A DNA stretch of 64,000 nt from Chrysoporthe austroafricana (Eukaryota; Ascomycota; Sordariomycetes; Diaporthales; Cryphonectriaceae). This document shows positions 43,627 through 55,200 of this stretch, piece by piece. Position numbers and translations under genes: made by a program. The DNA is taken from positions 3,224,001-3,288,000 of the forward strand of contig JYIP02000005.1 in assembly GCA_001051155.2 (NCBI GenBank). The letters run 5' to 3'. A model generated the notes under the pieces. That model did no database searches. It worked only from the letters and a program-made list of their open reading frames with translations, and had not been told where the DNA came from. How positions within the stretch are numbered: position 1 is the stretch's first letter; every line of letters begins with the position of its first letter.

Positions 43627-45958
43627 ATGTTTTCTAAAGGTCATCATCTGCCCCTGCTCGTGGCAGCAGCGCTTGTCACTCCCATCGTGTGCCTGACTCC
43701 CGCAGAATGGCGTTCTCAGAGTATCTACCAGGTTATGACCGACCGCTTCGCCCGGACGGACCTTTCCACAACAGCGGCTTGCGATGCATCTGAAGGGATC
43801 TACTGCGGTGGCACCTGGGAAGGGCTGATCAGCAAACTAGACTACATCCAGGACATGGGCTTCACAGCCATATGGGTATCCCCTTATGTGGCACAATTAG
43901 AGGGCGATACGACTGACGGCGAGGCATACCATGTGAGCCAGGCCTTTGTTTCCTTATTTCAAGAAGTCTTTCCCTCCATCCTTCCCCCCTAAGTAATGAG
44001 CCGGCGGCCGTCCTGCGGACGATGCTCCCTGGCATCCCAGGTTTCTGTTTCAACCTCGGAAGCTTATTATATGCCATGCGCAGGGCTACTGGGCTCAAGA
44101 CATATACTCTGTCAACTCGAACTTTGGCACAGCCTCCGACCTCACGTCTCTGTCTACCGCCCTCCATGACCGGGGCATGTATCTGATGATGGACGTTGTG
44201 ACCAACCACTTTGCCTACGACGGGTCCCCTGAGGATGTCGACTACAGCATCTTCAACCCCTTCAACTCGTCGTCGTATTTCCACTCTTACTGCGAGATCA
44301 ACTACGACGACATCACCTCCATCCAGGACTGCTGGGAGGGCGACACGATCGTTCCGCTCCCCGACCTGGCTACCGAAGACGAGGATGTGTATTCGGTCTG
44401 GTATGACTGGATCGCCGACGTTGTCTCTACATACGGCATAGACGGCATCCGCCTCGACAGCGCGTACGAGCTCAACTACAACTTTACCCCTGGTTTCGAG
44501 GACGCCGCCGGCGTGTACCTGGTCGGCGAAGTCTTTGATGGGGACCCAGCCGTCGTCACGCCGTATCAGCAGTATATGAGCGGTCTCCTCAACTACCCAG
44601 CATACTACTGGATTACCCAGGCCTTTGAGTCCACCTCCGGCAGCATCTCCAACCTGGTCAATGGCATCAATGAGATGAAAGATGACACAGACACGACCCT
44701 CTACGGCTCCTTCCTCGAGAACCACGACAACCCACGCTTCCCCTCCCTGACCAGTGACTATTCCCTTGCCAAGACCGCCATCGCCTTCACCATGCTCGCC
44801 GATGGCATCCCCATCATCTACGAGGGCCAAGAACAGCACTACAGCGGCGGCGCCGTGCCCGACAACAGAGAGGCTGTCTGGCTGTCTGGGTATGACACGA
44901 CCGCGGAGCTCTACTCCTGGATCACGACCCTGAACGCCATCCGCAGCTGGGCCATCTCCCAGGACTCGACGTGGGTGACGTACCAGGCCTGGCCGATTTA
45001 CTCGGACTCCAACACCATCGGCATGCGCAAGGGGAACACTGACCTGCAGATCGTGGGCGTCTACAGCAACGTTGGCTCGAGCGGGTCGACCACCGTCACG
45101 CTCGAGGCGGCGAACACGGGCTTCACGGCGGACCAGGCCCTTACCGATGTCATGAGCTGCACGGCCTTCACGGCGGACTCGAGCGGTGATCTGAGCGTCT
45201 CGATCAGTGAGGGTGTGCCGCGAGTGTTCTACCCGACCGCGGCGCTCAATGGGTCTTCGCTATGCGGTGAGTGAGACTATTCTTATAACGCATGGGGCTT
45301 CTCAGAAAAGACCGGCAGGCTGGAGCGGCGGGATTCGTAAAGACGCATTCTCGACCCGGCATATAGTAGATATTAGAATTGGTCTTCATGTACAAAAAGG
45401 GTTTAAGAAATATCTCATTCTACGCGAATACGGGGCTCCAATCACGATGGCGTCCGGTATCGTCTCTAAACAGACTTAGGAGGTGGATCGACAACGACGA
45501 CTGGCAGCTGCAGCTCCAGCTCGGTTGCCGTCACCTTCGACGAGATTGTTACAACCACCTACGGAACCACGATCAAGATGTAAGCACCGAATCTTCCTTC
45601 TTCCCACAGGCCACCCCCACTTCCCACGCTCCTCCCGTATCCTTCTCCTTCCTCAATCTTAAAAGTTAAATGGTATTATGGCTTGACTGACCTGCGCCGC
45701 CTGCCCGCCAGCTCGGGAGACATCTCAGCCCTCGGCGACTGGGACACAAGCGACGCCGTCACGCTCAGCGCCTCAGAGTACACCGCCAGCGACCCGCTTT
45801 GGGACGTCACCGTGGACCTGGCGCCGGGAGAGGTCGTGGAGTACAAGTTCATCAGCGTGGACAGCTCCGGGGACGTGACGTGGGAGGCGGACCCGAACCA
45901 CACGCTGACGGTCCCCTGTTCGGCGACGACGGTGTCCGCGAGCTGGCAGTCGTCCTGA
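43627..45958 (+). CDS. secreted GH13 alpha-amylase with C-terminal CBM20 starch-binding domain
   Basis: Exons 43627-43932, 44084-45266, 45480-45579 (or from 45474) and 45712-45958 give 611 (or 613) aa. A signal peptide (about 1-22) precedes LTPAEWRSQSIYQVMTDRFA, as in Taka-amylase. Conserved regions: DVVTNH (His144), GIRLDSAYE with nucleophile Asp227, VGEVFDG with acid/base Glu251, and ENHDNPRF with Asp317. The LCGG linker leads through a Ser/Thr stretch into CBM20 (VAVTFDEIVTTTYGTTIKI, ISALGDWDTSDAV, VVEYKFISVDSSGDVTWEAD, HTLTVP). The enzyme should endo-hydrolyse alpha-1,4 glucans and bind granular starch. Oddity: the Lys-His pair that follows the nucleophile in Taka-amylase (KH) is Tyr230-Glu231 here. 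The CBM20 is encoded across two introns, one long for this genome (213 nt). Confidence 0.92.
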
Positions 45959-46595
45959 GGGGGCTGCCCCACAACGGGTGTTATACATTTGTTACGCCGG
46001 AGCCCGGCGTGGGGTTCGGTGTCCTCGCCGGGCTCATTGGCCTTGGCTATAATTTAAGGGGTACTCACCACCAGCATGTGAAAACATCCTGAAGGAAGAC
46101 GTCTCTCTCCAGTCCCTTATTGGTACGGAAACAAGCGTATAATAAAATGACGCATCCTCCAATACATGAGAGCATGTGGGAGTAACCGAATTTACCCACC
46201 GAACGCATCCACGGCATCCTACCACCCCAGTCTCTGTTCACCAGGGGGTGTTTTGAATGAAGCAACAAGTCACGTATTTAACCCTATATTACCCAAGTAA
46301 AAACAAATCAATGCTAAGGAACGAAGGCATTGCGTCACGAGGATCAGAAACCCGATTAACTTCTGTAGAAAATGATAAAACCATAAACTAGGCAAAGTCA
46401 TGGTCCATAATTGAAAGTATAGGTATCGCGCTTTAACAGTACTACGATAATGCAAAGGGTTGAACTCATTGAACCGTTTTAGCAACTCGATGGCACACGA
46501 ACAATTTTATTACGACCCAAATAGAATGAAGTAGCTAAACCTTCAGACTGGACAGATAACCCTTTTCTTTATAAGTATAGTTGTCATATACATCA

Positions 46596-46617
46596 CGGTT
46601 TCCTATTTAGGAAACCG
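46596..46617. repeat. perfect 10-bp inverted repeat with 2-nt loop
   Basis: The left arm CGGTTTCCTA is followed by TT and then its exact reverse complement TAGGAAACCG. This forms a tight hairpin or palindromic binding site in AT-rich, gene-poor DNA. Confidence 0.9.
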
Positions 46618-46786
46618 CGCTGGCCTCTGAAAAGGAACGATTGATGCCCAACGAACTCTATCGGTCGAAAGGAAAGGCAAACGGGCCAGAGGGCCCTCTA
46701 TATAAGGGTGGCTTTCCTCCCTTCCAGATAGTTCAGCTCGTCAAGCTTCAATATACACTCGCTCGTTCCCTATAAAAACAACACAA

Positions 46787-46860
46787 TTCCATGTGCCGGT
46801 TTCGAGCCAGAGACCTCCACCTTAGGAAGGCAGTATGTAAAGCCCTTCACCAACACAGTA
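46787..46860 (-). pseudogene. tRNA-Arg(CCT)-like sequence, probably a tRNA relic
   Basis: On the minus strand a stem CTGCC, loop TTCCTAA (anticodon CCT) and stem GGTGG (with wobbles) is followed by a 5-nt variable loop AGGTC and a T-arm-like TCTGG-CTCGAAA-CCGGC with one mispair. Near-matches to the A box (TGGTGAAGGGC) and B box (GGCTCGAAACC) each differ by one base. The 5' sequence pairs poorly with the would-be 3' acceptor ACATGGA, so it is probably a degenerate copy or a tRNA-derived repeat head rather than a working gene. Confidence 0.5.
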
Positions 46861-47351
46861 GATTAATCACAAGCTGTCCAGTCGATCTGTTGGGCTGAAG
46901 TGCAAGACAGACAGTGTATTGAAGCGGGCAGGCAATGAAGCAGGCTCCCGTGAAGATCAGACAGAGTGAGCGTAGATGCTGCCAGCTCTATCAAATATTA
47001 GCTGCGAAAACCCAGAGAGAATTCGGGAGTTGACAAGAGTAAGGCATGGCCAAGAGTTTGAGAATGCTCTTCCAACTCGGACTCATTTACTCCCTCTTAC
47101 ATTCAACACTATACTTCTATTCCCACTCACTTATAAGCTATGCCTCTCAAGATGGAATGCTGTCCAGGCTGACCTGTCTTTTTTCTTTTACCGAAAACTG
47201 CTCATACAGTGAACAACACATTTGAAAAAAAAGTACCACATTACTGCCACACCTTAAAACAGCATAGACCAGAGTAGTGCACTTCGCCGCACCTCAAAGC
47301 GGGCCCCAAATCATGGCAAGCCAGCCATCCCGAGGCAGTCCGCCGGTATGT

Positions 47352-48374
47352 CTACGTGTTGGTGGTGTCGTTCGTGATACCGAATGCATTCAGAGCGTTG
47401 TTCCAGTATCCTACGCGCCCGGCCAACTCATCCGGGTACGTTGAGAGTGAAAGCCCATCACAGCCGGCCATATATTCTTGGAACCCTACGGCATCTCAGA
47501 GTTAGTCAAAATTCCGGGACTGGACTGGCAAGATGTTAGAGGCTCCCTGAGATCCAGGAATCTGCTCGGGGGCTTTGGTCCATGGGCTCGAGGGAAAACA
47601 GTAAGTGGCGGTTGATAAACAGAGAAGGGAGCCGGGCCATGCTCGTGCAGACTCACAGTCCCAGGCAGTGCTGCCATTCTTCGCCATAGTCCTGGCATCC
47701 GCACAAAACTCATGTGTCGAGTAGTACCACGCCCCCTAAAGTCCCCAGGATGAGCTTCGTGCGCAACGAGATAGTCATTCAACAGGTTCTCAACTCACGG
47801 TCGCAAAATTATATCGATCTTGCGTGACATAATTCAACACGTTCGAGGTGCTCAGATTCAGCCTGGCCAGCTCCGGGAAGCTGTTGGCATACTCAACGTT
47901 GAAGGTGCCGCCCTGCCTGCGAAGCAGCCGGTCAACACCAATAGTCAGGATTAGTACCCTCGCCCACCTCTCAGGCAACTCCCCGTCTGCTCCAAAAGCG
48001 CCTCTACACAATAATGACAGAAATGAAACAACTAACTCATTAGCGGTCCCCCTCCCAGCGGCTCTCTGCTCCGCGTTCTGGTTCACCTTGTACTGCAACT
48101 CGACGCTCTCGTACGCGATCAGCGCCAGGATGCCGGCCTGCTCCACGCCCGTCGTGACGCTGTATCTGTACATCGACTCCACGAGGTACGGCGCCGCGAC
48201 GTCTGCGGTCGTGCACTCGTCGCCGCGGCCGTCGCAGCTGGCAGACTGTGGCATGATGGCCCGAACAGTGTCGGCGGCGCTGCTGTTGTGCTTGGCGTGG
48301 AAATTATGTCGGCCGGGGAGCGCGAGGGCCGTGCCGGAGAGCGTGAGGAGGGCGGCGAGGGTGGGTAGATACAT
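47352..48374 (-). CDS. small secreted protein of an uncharacterised fungal family
   Basis: Four exons, 48374-48037, 47916-47799, 47735-47657 and 47485-47352, with introns of 120, 63 and 171 nt, give 222 aa. The start at 48374 gives a signal peptide (MYLPTLAALLTLSGTALALP); the frame stays open upstream. The mature protein has the layout of a widespread ascomycete extracellular family of unknown function: ADVAAPYLVESMYRYSVTTG, GILALIAYESVELQYKVNQN, a GRGTANEQGGTFNVEYANSF-type centre, ELARLNLSTSNVLNYVTQDR, then GAWYYSTHEFCADAR and a C-terminal WFQEYMAGCDGLS...AGRVGYWNNAL. Cys residues in CDGRGDEC, FCAD and AGCDG could form disulfides. The conserved EYANSFPEL and GYWN positions give me confidence in the exon structure. 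Function is unknown. Confidence 0.85.
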
Positions 48375-49395
48375 GTTGTCGTCGTTGGGGGTGAGGAGAA
48401 AAGGGGTAGTCGTCACGGGCCGGGGCAGTCGGGGCTGAGGCTCAGGATGCGTAGGGAAGTATGGGATCTTTTCGAGGGTTCTAACTGGGCTTGGGATTGA
48501 AAGCGGGCCTATTGCGTCCTCGAGGCTCTTCTCTTCGGCTGAGATACATTAGCCGCCACATTCATGAACAGTGACGTGCGGACACGAGTGACGAGTAAAT
48601 GTAGGCACTCGCCGAGCGCCAAGCAAGCAAGCGGTGACCCACGAGCCGCAGCGATTCGCCGCACTGGCCGGAGCATGAAAAGTATATCTTGACCCACGTT
48701 GCCCAGGAAAACTCAGGGGACAACGGGATGGTCCACCGGCTATTGCGTGTTCGGTCGGCCTATCCTATAGCCATTGAGATCCAATCGACCTCGACGACCG
48801 CATTATATGGACCTTGTCGTTCGTTCCCAGGCCGAAAATATACGCCAGACTGATGTCAAGGCCGCCCTCAGTCCAAACGTTCTAAGTTGACGGAAAGATT
48901 AGCTTTGGGAAGAGAGAGGTCAAGAGTTGAGAGGCCAAAGGGTTTGGTCTATCGGCGGCACAGACGTCAATGGCCAACCTGCCAAGTAAGAGGGCTGGAA
49001 CGTTGGTACCAAGGAGGGACGGGAATATCCTCAGAGATATTTTTATGTAGCTACATTGTGTGCATTGCTGCAACAAGAAAAGAGCCGGTCAAGTTGCACG
49101 ACACGTCAGGATCTGGTCGATTGCCTACTTAGGTCAGCTATCAGAACGCAGGTCGGAGCTGCTGAGTTACACCCGGCGCATAGGAGGGCCAGTAAAGCCA
49201 CTTGAGCTTGATCTGCACCCCGGATACGTCACAGGAAATTGGAGATGGGTATTTATTCTTGTACAAGATATTTCGAACCCCAGGCAGCCAGTCCTCTTGA
49301 TCCCGCGAACGCACGGCCACGCGCTTCCTGCGCGGGCAGTAAATCAGGTAGCTACCTAGCCTCGTAGCCGTCAAATGGGAGCCGCAAACACCCAA
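48375..49395. other. intergenic upstream of the secreted protein gene, no gene seen
   Basis: About 1 kb between two minus-strand genes, with the secreted-protein promoter on the left and the regulator's 3' region on the right. No supported frame. Confidence 0.4.
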
Positions 49396-52231
49396 TCATT
49401 TTGAACTGCTCCCTGGTGTGCTGAACGAATAGCTTTCGCCAGAGCCCGGCGACGGGTCACCGGGTTGAGGCAACGGTTGATCTCCAGTAAAGAATGTCTG
49501 GAATTGACCGTCTGTTCCCCAGGTCGTGTTTTCGGTGTAGTTTTGTAGAGCATCCTACAGAACAAGGTCAGCATGAAAGATATCCTTGTGGCAAACCACA
49601 CTTTCGGGAACGCCTGGAGGTGGTACTCACCCAGTCGAAGTTCTGCCCCATTTCCATCCCGCTGCCCATGGCATTGAACATCGATGAGAACGGCGAGCCG
49701 GGGTTCAGTCCCAGATCACCCGAGAAGTCGGGGGTCATTCCCGTCTTCTCACCCGTTGGTACCGAAAGATCCATAGCAGGATACGCTGTGCCGCTAGGGC
49801 TCTGCATAGTGCCGCCGAATGCAGCCGCCGTGTTCGGTGTCAGACCGCCAGAAGACATCATGCCTAGCGTCATGGCAGCAGAGTGTTCAGGTTGCATATC
49901 GGCATCATCCAAGCCAACAAAGATATCATCCCTCATAGGCATAACAGACTGCGGCACCGCAGGCGAAGGACCACTGCTTGCGGCGTCTGCTGCTGGGCTG
50001 TTAATCTTGTCAAGCATGATCTTAACAACATTGTAAGCCTTGACAGCCTCCATTGAGCCGTCCGCCAGGCCCTCCCATATGTCCCGTGCCGCCTCGAGGC
50101 TCCGGATCATCTCCAGTCGCTGTTCCGGAGTCCAAAAGAAGAGTGACTGCGAGTTCTGCCGCTGGTCGGCCCGCTCCGCCTGCTTGTCAAAGTGCAGGTC
50201 GAGAGTGATCAACATCGAGGGCAGCAGGAACTCCTTCGTGGCGATCGACGCCACGTACCATTTTATAGAGCGCAATCGACCGTTGGGCTGCGACTCGCGG
50301 TGCAGCACGCTCAGATGCGACAGCATCTCCAGCGCAGCCTCGATCGCGGACCGCCGTGAGTGGGCATACCGCGGGTTGTGCCGGGACCGTGCGAGGTATT
50401 TTCGGTGCAATAGGCACATGATCTTCAAGTAGAGAATGTCTACGTTGAAGCGGGCGACGATCAACGTTAGGGGCTCCTGTGAGCCTTCGAGGGGTTGCAT
50501 CTTCAAGTGAGGAGGGAGCTCCTCCCGGAGTTCACGCAGCCTTGCGTCGAACCGCAGGATTTCGTCATATGGCACCTGCTTCCCAACACGACTTGTAGCT
50601 TGCAGGATATTCCCCAGCTCCAAACACAGCTTGACTTTCGCAATCATATAACTGATTGGGGTGGGCTCCGAGTCGGGCCGTGATGGGGGCAGAACCTTGG
50701 TGTCTGGGCCGAATTCTTCGTCAAATATGTTGTTCGGAAGCTGTGTATCACAATCATGGTCGTAGATCATGCTCGGCAATGAAACTTGATGGGAGAACAC
50801 TACATCCGACATTCTCAACAGAGCCCATGTCCGTCGCCTCATCTCCTGTGATAGAGATCCGATGTTAGCAAGCGCCTCCTGACAACGATAAGGTGATCCA
50901 GCTTACTGCTTGGAACGGTGTGAGCGATGGGAACCATTTAGCGTCTCTGTGGTAGCCCATCCGGAAGGCTACTCGCGTAACGAGTGAATTGATCAGATAG
51001 AGCGACAAATCCGCGTCCCACCTAGATGAAAACTCTCCAAAAATGTAGAGCAACATAGTTTCCACGGTGTACTCTCCCGGTTTTGTATAATCAGCAGCGA
51101 TGAGACACTGCACTGTTCGTAGCCTGTACTCAGCAGCCAACTCGAGAGTCCGGCCCTTCCACTCCGCGGGCTCGTCTCCGACTTTGTGATAGCTTAGCAT
51201 AGCTAGACATAACACAGAATAGAGCAAACCTAGCCACATGATTGGCGTTTTTGATGGGTCTTGCCAGTGCGCTCGCAGCTGCTGGTGAAAGGTAGGGGCA
51301 TGGACGATATTAACGGCATTATCCATCGAGTTGAAATACCGGCCACACAGCGTGAGAACGTGCGACTTAGAGGGCAACTCCGCCCTCAACTCCACGTCCG
51401 TCGCAGCCGCGGCTCCCATCAAGAACGTAGGTCCGTCCCGAGCCGTTTCTGGCTTGCTCAAGAGCACCTTTTCGTAGCTCTTCTCCAAGTCCTTCTTGTG
51501 GTTGATAAAGTAGTTCTTGACTTCGGATATATCGGCAAGAATGGTATGCCAATGCTCTTGCCCGATATACATGGACTTGCCCCGGTCAGTGTCCACCTTA
51601 AGCACCCCCAGCGAGTTGGCGAGTCCGTCGTCAATGTCGCTATCTTCTTCGCCTTCGTCGCCTATGCGCCCGTCTTCGTCCATCCTAGCAGAGGAAGAGG
51701 CCGGAGTGGCTGAATTGGCCGCGCCAGGGCCAGATTTTGAGCTGTTGGTGCTTGCGGCAACGGCGGCGGCTGCCGCAGCATCTGACGGGGAGATGTTTGC
51801 ACCGCCGTGCATCAAGGACAGCACAAGGCCCTCCAATCGGTCGATCCGATTTTGCATGTCATCAGGGGTGTTCGATCCCTGGGTCTGGTTCCTCTTGCGA
51901 TTAGCAGGCGTCGCGTAGGAGCAGGATAGAGTGTCAGCACCCTCTCGCTTCACGCAGTTGCTGCATGGATGGCTTCTGTCGCATTTCCTGTGAACGGTGT
52001 CAGCTCAAGGCTGCCTGCGCCTGTACGGTTCCATTTCAGAGGCCTCATACAGTCTGCTCGAATTGTCAGCATTGGCGGCGACAAGAGAGCAATAGGGTGA
52101 CGCCCTCACTTTCTTGACCGACATGGATAACAGCTCAATGGAACCCTGTTCCGCTTCCGAACCACCCGAAGCTGATCAGGAGAGCGTCCTGCCCCTGACG
52201 AAGGGGTATTCGATGAGGGCGACTGCGTCAT
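49396..52231 (-). CDS. Zn2Cys6 transcription factor with fungal_trans domain
   Basis: Exons 52231-52110, 51987-50907, 50845-49631 and 49554-49396, with introns of 122, 61 and 76 nt, give 858 aa. The zinc cluster is split by the first intron and reads KRNRVPLSCYPCRSRKKC followed by DRSHPCSNCVKREG...LSC, with all six cysteines present (about residues 33-60). A coiled-coil-like linker (MQNRIDRLEGLVLSLMH, about 80-97), an Ala-rich segment and an acidic patch follow. The fungal-specific transcription factor domain covers about 220-480 (YFNSMDNAVNIVHAPTFHQQ, MLLYIFGEFSSRWDADLSLY, AFRMGYHRDA, MRRRTWALLRMSDVVFSHQV). The C-terminus is Ser/Gly/Pro/Met-rich, a probable activation region, ending in a Thr/Ser tail. 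The target genes are unknown. No pathway cluster adjoins it; the nearest genes are the small secreted protein and the amylase. Confidence 0.94.
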
Positions 52232-55200
52232 GGTGAAAGCTGTCGATGAGCCGGTTCCAAACGGGACAGATTAGTGGTGGATCGGGGACACTGCCCGGAC
52301 AAGACACTCGTCTACAGGACGGAGAATTGTGGGGCGCGTCTTGTCTGAAGAGCTCCCTGGAGGATTACAAGGCGGACGGACGGACGACGGACTGCTGAGC
52401 TTGCAGTCTCCCTTGGCACTGCCTGACCACCACTTCGCAGGCAGTCGGTGTAAGTCTAGCGAGAGAGGCCGGATTGATAGTGTTGCCGTCGCACAAGCTG
52501 ATCGTTCGAGTCGAGGAGCGAAGAGGATATTGGACACTGTTTTCGCACCTGAGGTGTTAGTCGCGTTGCCCTGCTGCCCTGCCTGTCCTCTCCTTTTGCT
52601 TAGCAATTCAACATACCCGGCGCAAAGGCCCACAGTGGTGCGCCGGGCAGTGAGCAGCGAGACTGCGGAGATCAGTGCAGGAAGACGGTCAGCGCGCAAA
52701 CTCACAGAAGCTATGCTGAAGAAGGCGACCGGCACCTCCACCGGACCGCGTGTTGAGCTGTTCAATTGAGAAGAGAAGCGTCACGGCGGCGTTGTTGAGC
52801 TCTCGATGCCTACCTCAGACCACGTGCGACTAGACTCCGAGTCGCAAACAGAAGAAGCATAAGAACGGGAAAGAAATGGTCTAGTCGGTGCCCAGGTTAT
52901 AAACTGCGCGGGACGTCCATGCGAGGGGCTTGCTGGTCCGCTTCCTCAAGGATTGGTCGCCCGGCTAGGGTGCATCTAAGCATCGGCGCATGTTTTTGAT
53001 GAGATGCAAGAGAAGCGGTAGCCTGTGAGGAGGGCAGCCACGGCAGCGCATCGGGAATAACGGACTTAGATAGATGGAGCCCCCTAATCTGCAGGCATAG
53101 CCTAGTGTTGTCTGATCCGCTGCTGTGGAATTCTGGTAGAGAGGCGTCTCAGTACTGCAGTACTTGGCGGCGGTGGAGCATCAGCCACTGACCACCTCTG
53201 TGTCCTCCTACTGCGTAGGTGAGTGGCCGGGCACTGGGCCTCGCCGTGCAGAAGCCTCACTGAGATAAGCTCCATCGAGGACTGCAGGCAGAGTGGCAGG
53301 GTCCTCGGCCCCTGGTCCCATGAACAGATCATTGGGATGCAGCTCATTGGGTTGATGGGCCCTGCAAAACGCCAGCGTCGAGCGGCGAGAGGGCTTGCCA
53401 GAAACGAAGCTCAGCCTGGCGATCGCAACACCGCCAGGCCGCGAGACTCGAGAGACCCGGCCGCCAGGCACCAAAGCTGACGACGTCATCAGATCCGGTA
53501 TCTCTCTGGTCTCTCTGGACGGGATCAGACGCTCCTGGGTCTGCACATCACAAACGGTCGGCTTCTCCCCGAGGCGCTACTCTAGCTGCAGAGTCCAGTG
53601 CCGGCGTCCCCCCAATGCCCCCCCCTCAGCTCGCCAGGTGAGTCATAGCAAGAACTTTTGGGTTGCATCATCTCTAACTGACCGCCTACAGGGTGATCCT
53701 TCGATCGTCGTTTGTCAGCAGGGCGACGACTTGCGGTTTCGGATGGGGGCACGGCCGGTTGCACAGCGAAAGGACAGTCTCCTCGACAACAGCTCGTCGC
53801 CGCGGCCCTGGTCCCGGCTCGCTAGTCTCCACTCTTCGGGTCCGAACTTGGACTGCCCGTTGTGTCCCCGGCTCCGTACAATGTCGCCGGGCCGGTGCGG
53901 TGAAGGGATGGCGACCCGGCGAGCCTCGGGCGAGGTGTATCAGGCCGCTTCTATGTGCCGTCCAGGACTTGCGAACGAGTGCCTGGCGAGGAGCGCAGGG
54001 TCACGGCCTACGGTGACATCTCGCACTGCGACAGACAGCCGTCTCGACCATGAGGACTCAGGGGTCAAGTGCGAGCCCACATACGAGACGAACCCTGCTC
54101 GCTTTACCGTTCCGTCGAGGACGGTTCTAAGACCAGGAACCGGCGGGAGACTCAGGTGATGGGCCTTGCAGAGTCCGGAAGTCGCAGCACCGAGTGGCTT
54201 CACTCGACATGTTATGGTCCAGATGAGCCCTGGCATGACGCCGGCCCCAGCCAGGAGAGACAAGATGGCCATGTTGAAGATGGCCATGTTGAAGATGGCC
54301 ATGTTGAAGATGGCCTATCCTGTATGAGGGGGACTGCGTTCCAGGCCCCAAGAGTGAGACCTGCACAATCATTCTACCGACTGCGAGCACACGGCCAAGC
54401 CTTCTCAGGCCATGCGGAGGCCACAAATGTCGGAACGTAACCCACATATAACCACGCTCGGACTCGACCCGTGGCTTTAGGAAGACATGGTAGGTCTCAC
54501 TGGACAATTTTGCGATGGGGAAATCCATGTTGCGTCCCATGGTCCTATACAGATTGGTTCCGCACCGACTCGACAGAAGTTCTAGGCTTGGCAGATGCAA
54601 CAAATAATGATCGATCCTTGGGGTCCAATCTACACGATGTTAAACGAGGCCCACACATCGGAAAGATTGACAACGACGCACTACCACGACCTTCTTTCCA
54701 TTTTATCGGCCCAACAGCCAGTATCGACGAAATAAACCCCCACCCCCCCAAGTGACAATCGGCTAGTCTCGGCCACGAAAAATTCCTCGCTATTCCAGTG
54801 AGTTATAGCTTGAAACATCTCGCCATGGAGGACATGCAGAGGCGGCTCGACCGCCAGATAGGCTCTCACGTCGCGTTTCATGCCCAGTTCCGTTAAACAT
54901 CAAATGGCAGAGCCCGCCAAGTGAACAAAGGTATAGTGTCTGACCTTTGGGATATCGACTAGTCTGCACCCTACATCGCGGCCCAGCTGATCCGACTTGA
55001 GCCGGAGTCAAAAGGTTACTTCGACACAGCACTGCCAGAGAAGAAGCCGATAGGTTCAGTCGGCTTCCAGATCATTCGTTTTTGATAAGATAGGACGAGG
55101 CTGAGATTGCAGCTGAGGCGGGACTCTACGCCGCCGTCAGATCGACTTACAGTTATACGTGATGCGAAATGCGGACGTGGCACAAGTCAATATCGCCCAG

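Larger units (their letters stand above)
45959..47351. other. AT-rich, gene-poor region between convergent amylase and secreted-protein genes
   Basis: Composition shifts to AT-rich from about 46100 to 47280. No coding frame is supported. It holds a tRNA-Arg-like relic and a perfect small palindrome (separate entries). AT-richness next to GC-rich genes could reflect an old repeat changed by repeat-induced point mutation, but no element is recognisable. Confidence 0.45.

Noticed and set aside
43862..44839. 325-codon minus-strand open frame
   Set aside because: Antisense shadow of the alpha-amylase exon; no domain, and the sense strand has all GH13 motifs.
45959..47351. RIP-inactivated transposon
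   Set aside because: The AT-rich composition is suggestive, but no terminal repeats, protein remnants or second copy can be seen in this window.
53395..54159. 254-codon plus-strand frame
   Set aside because: No domain or coding texture, overlapped by minus-strand frames; composition looks like random GC-rich DNA.
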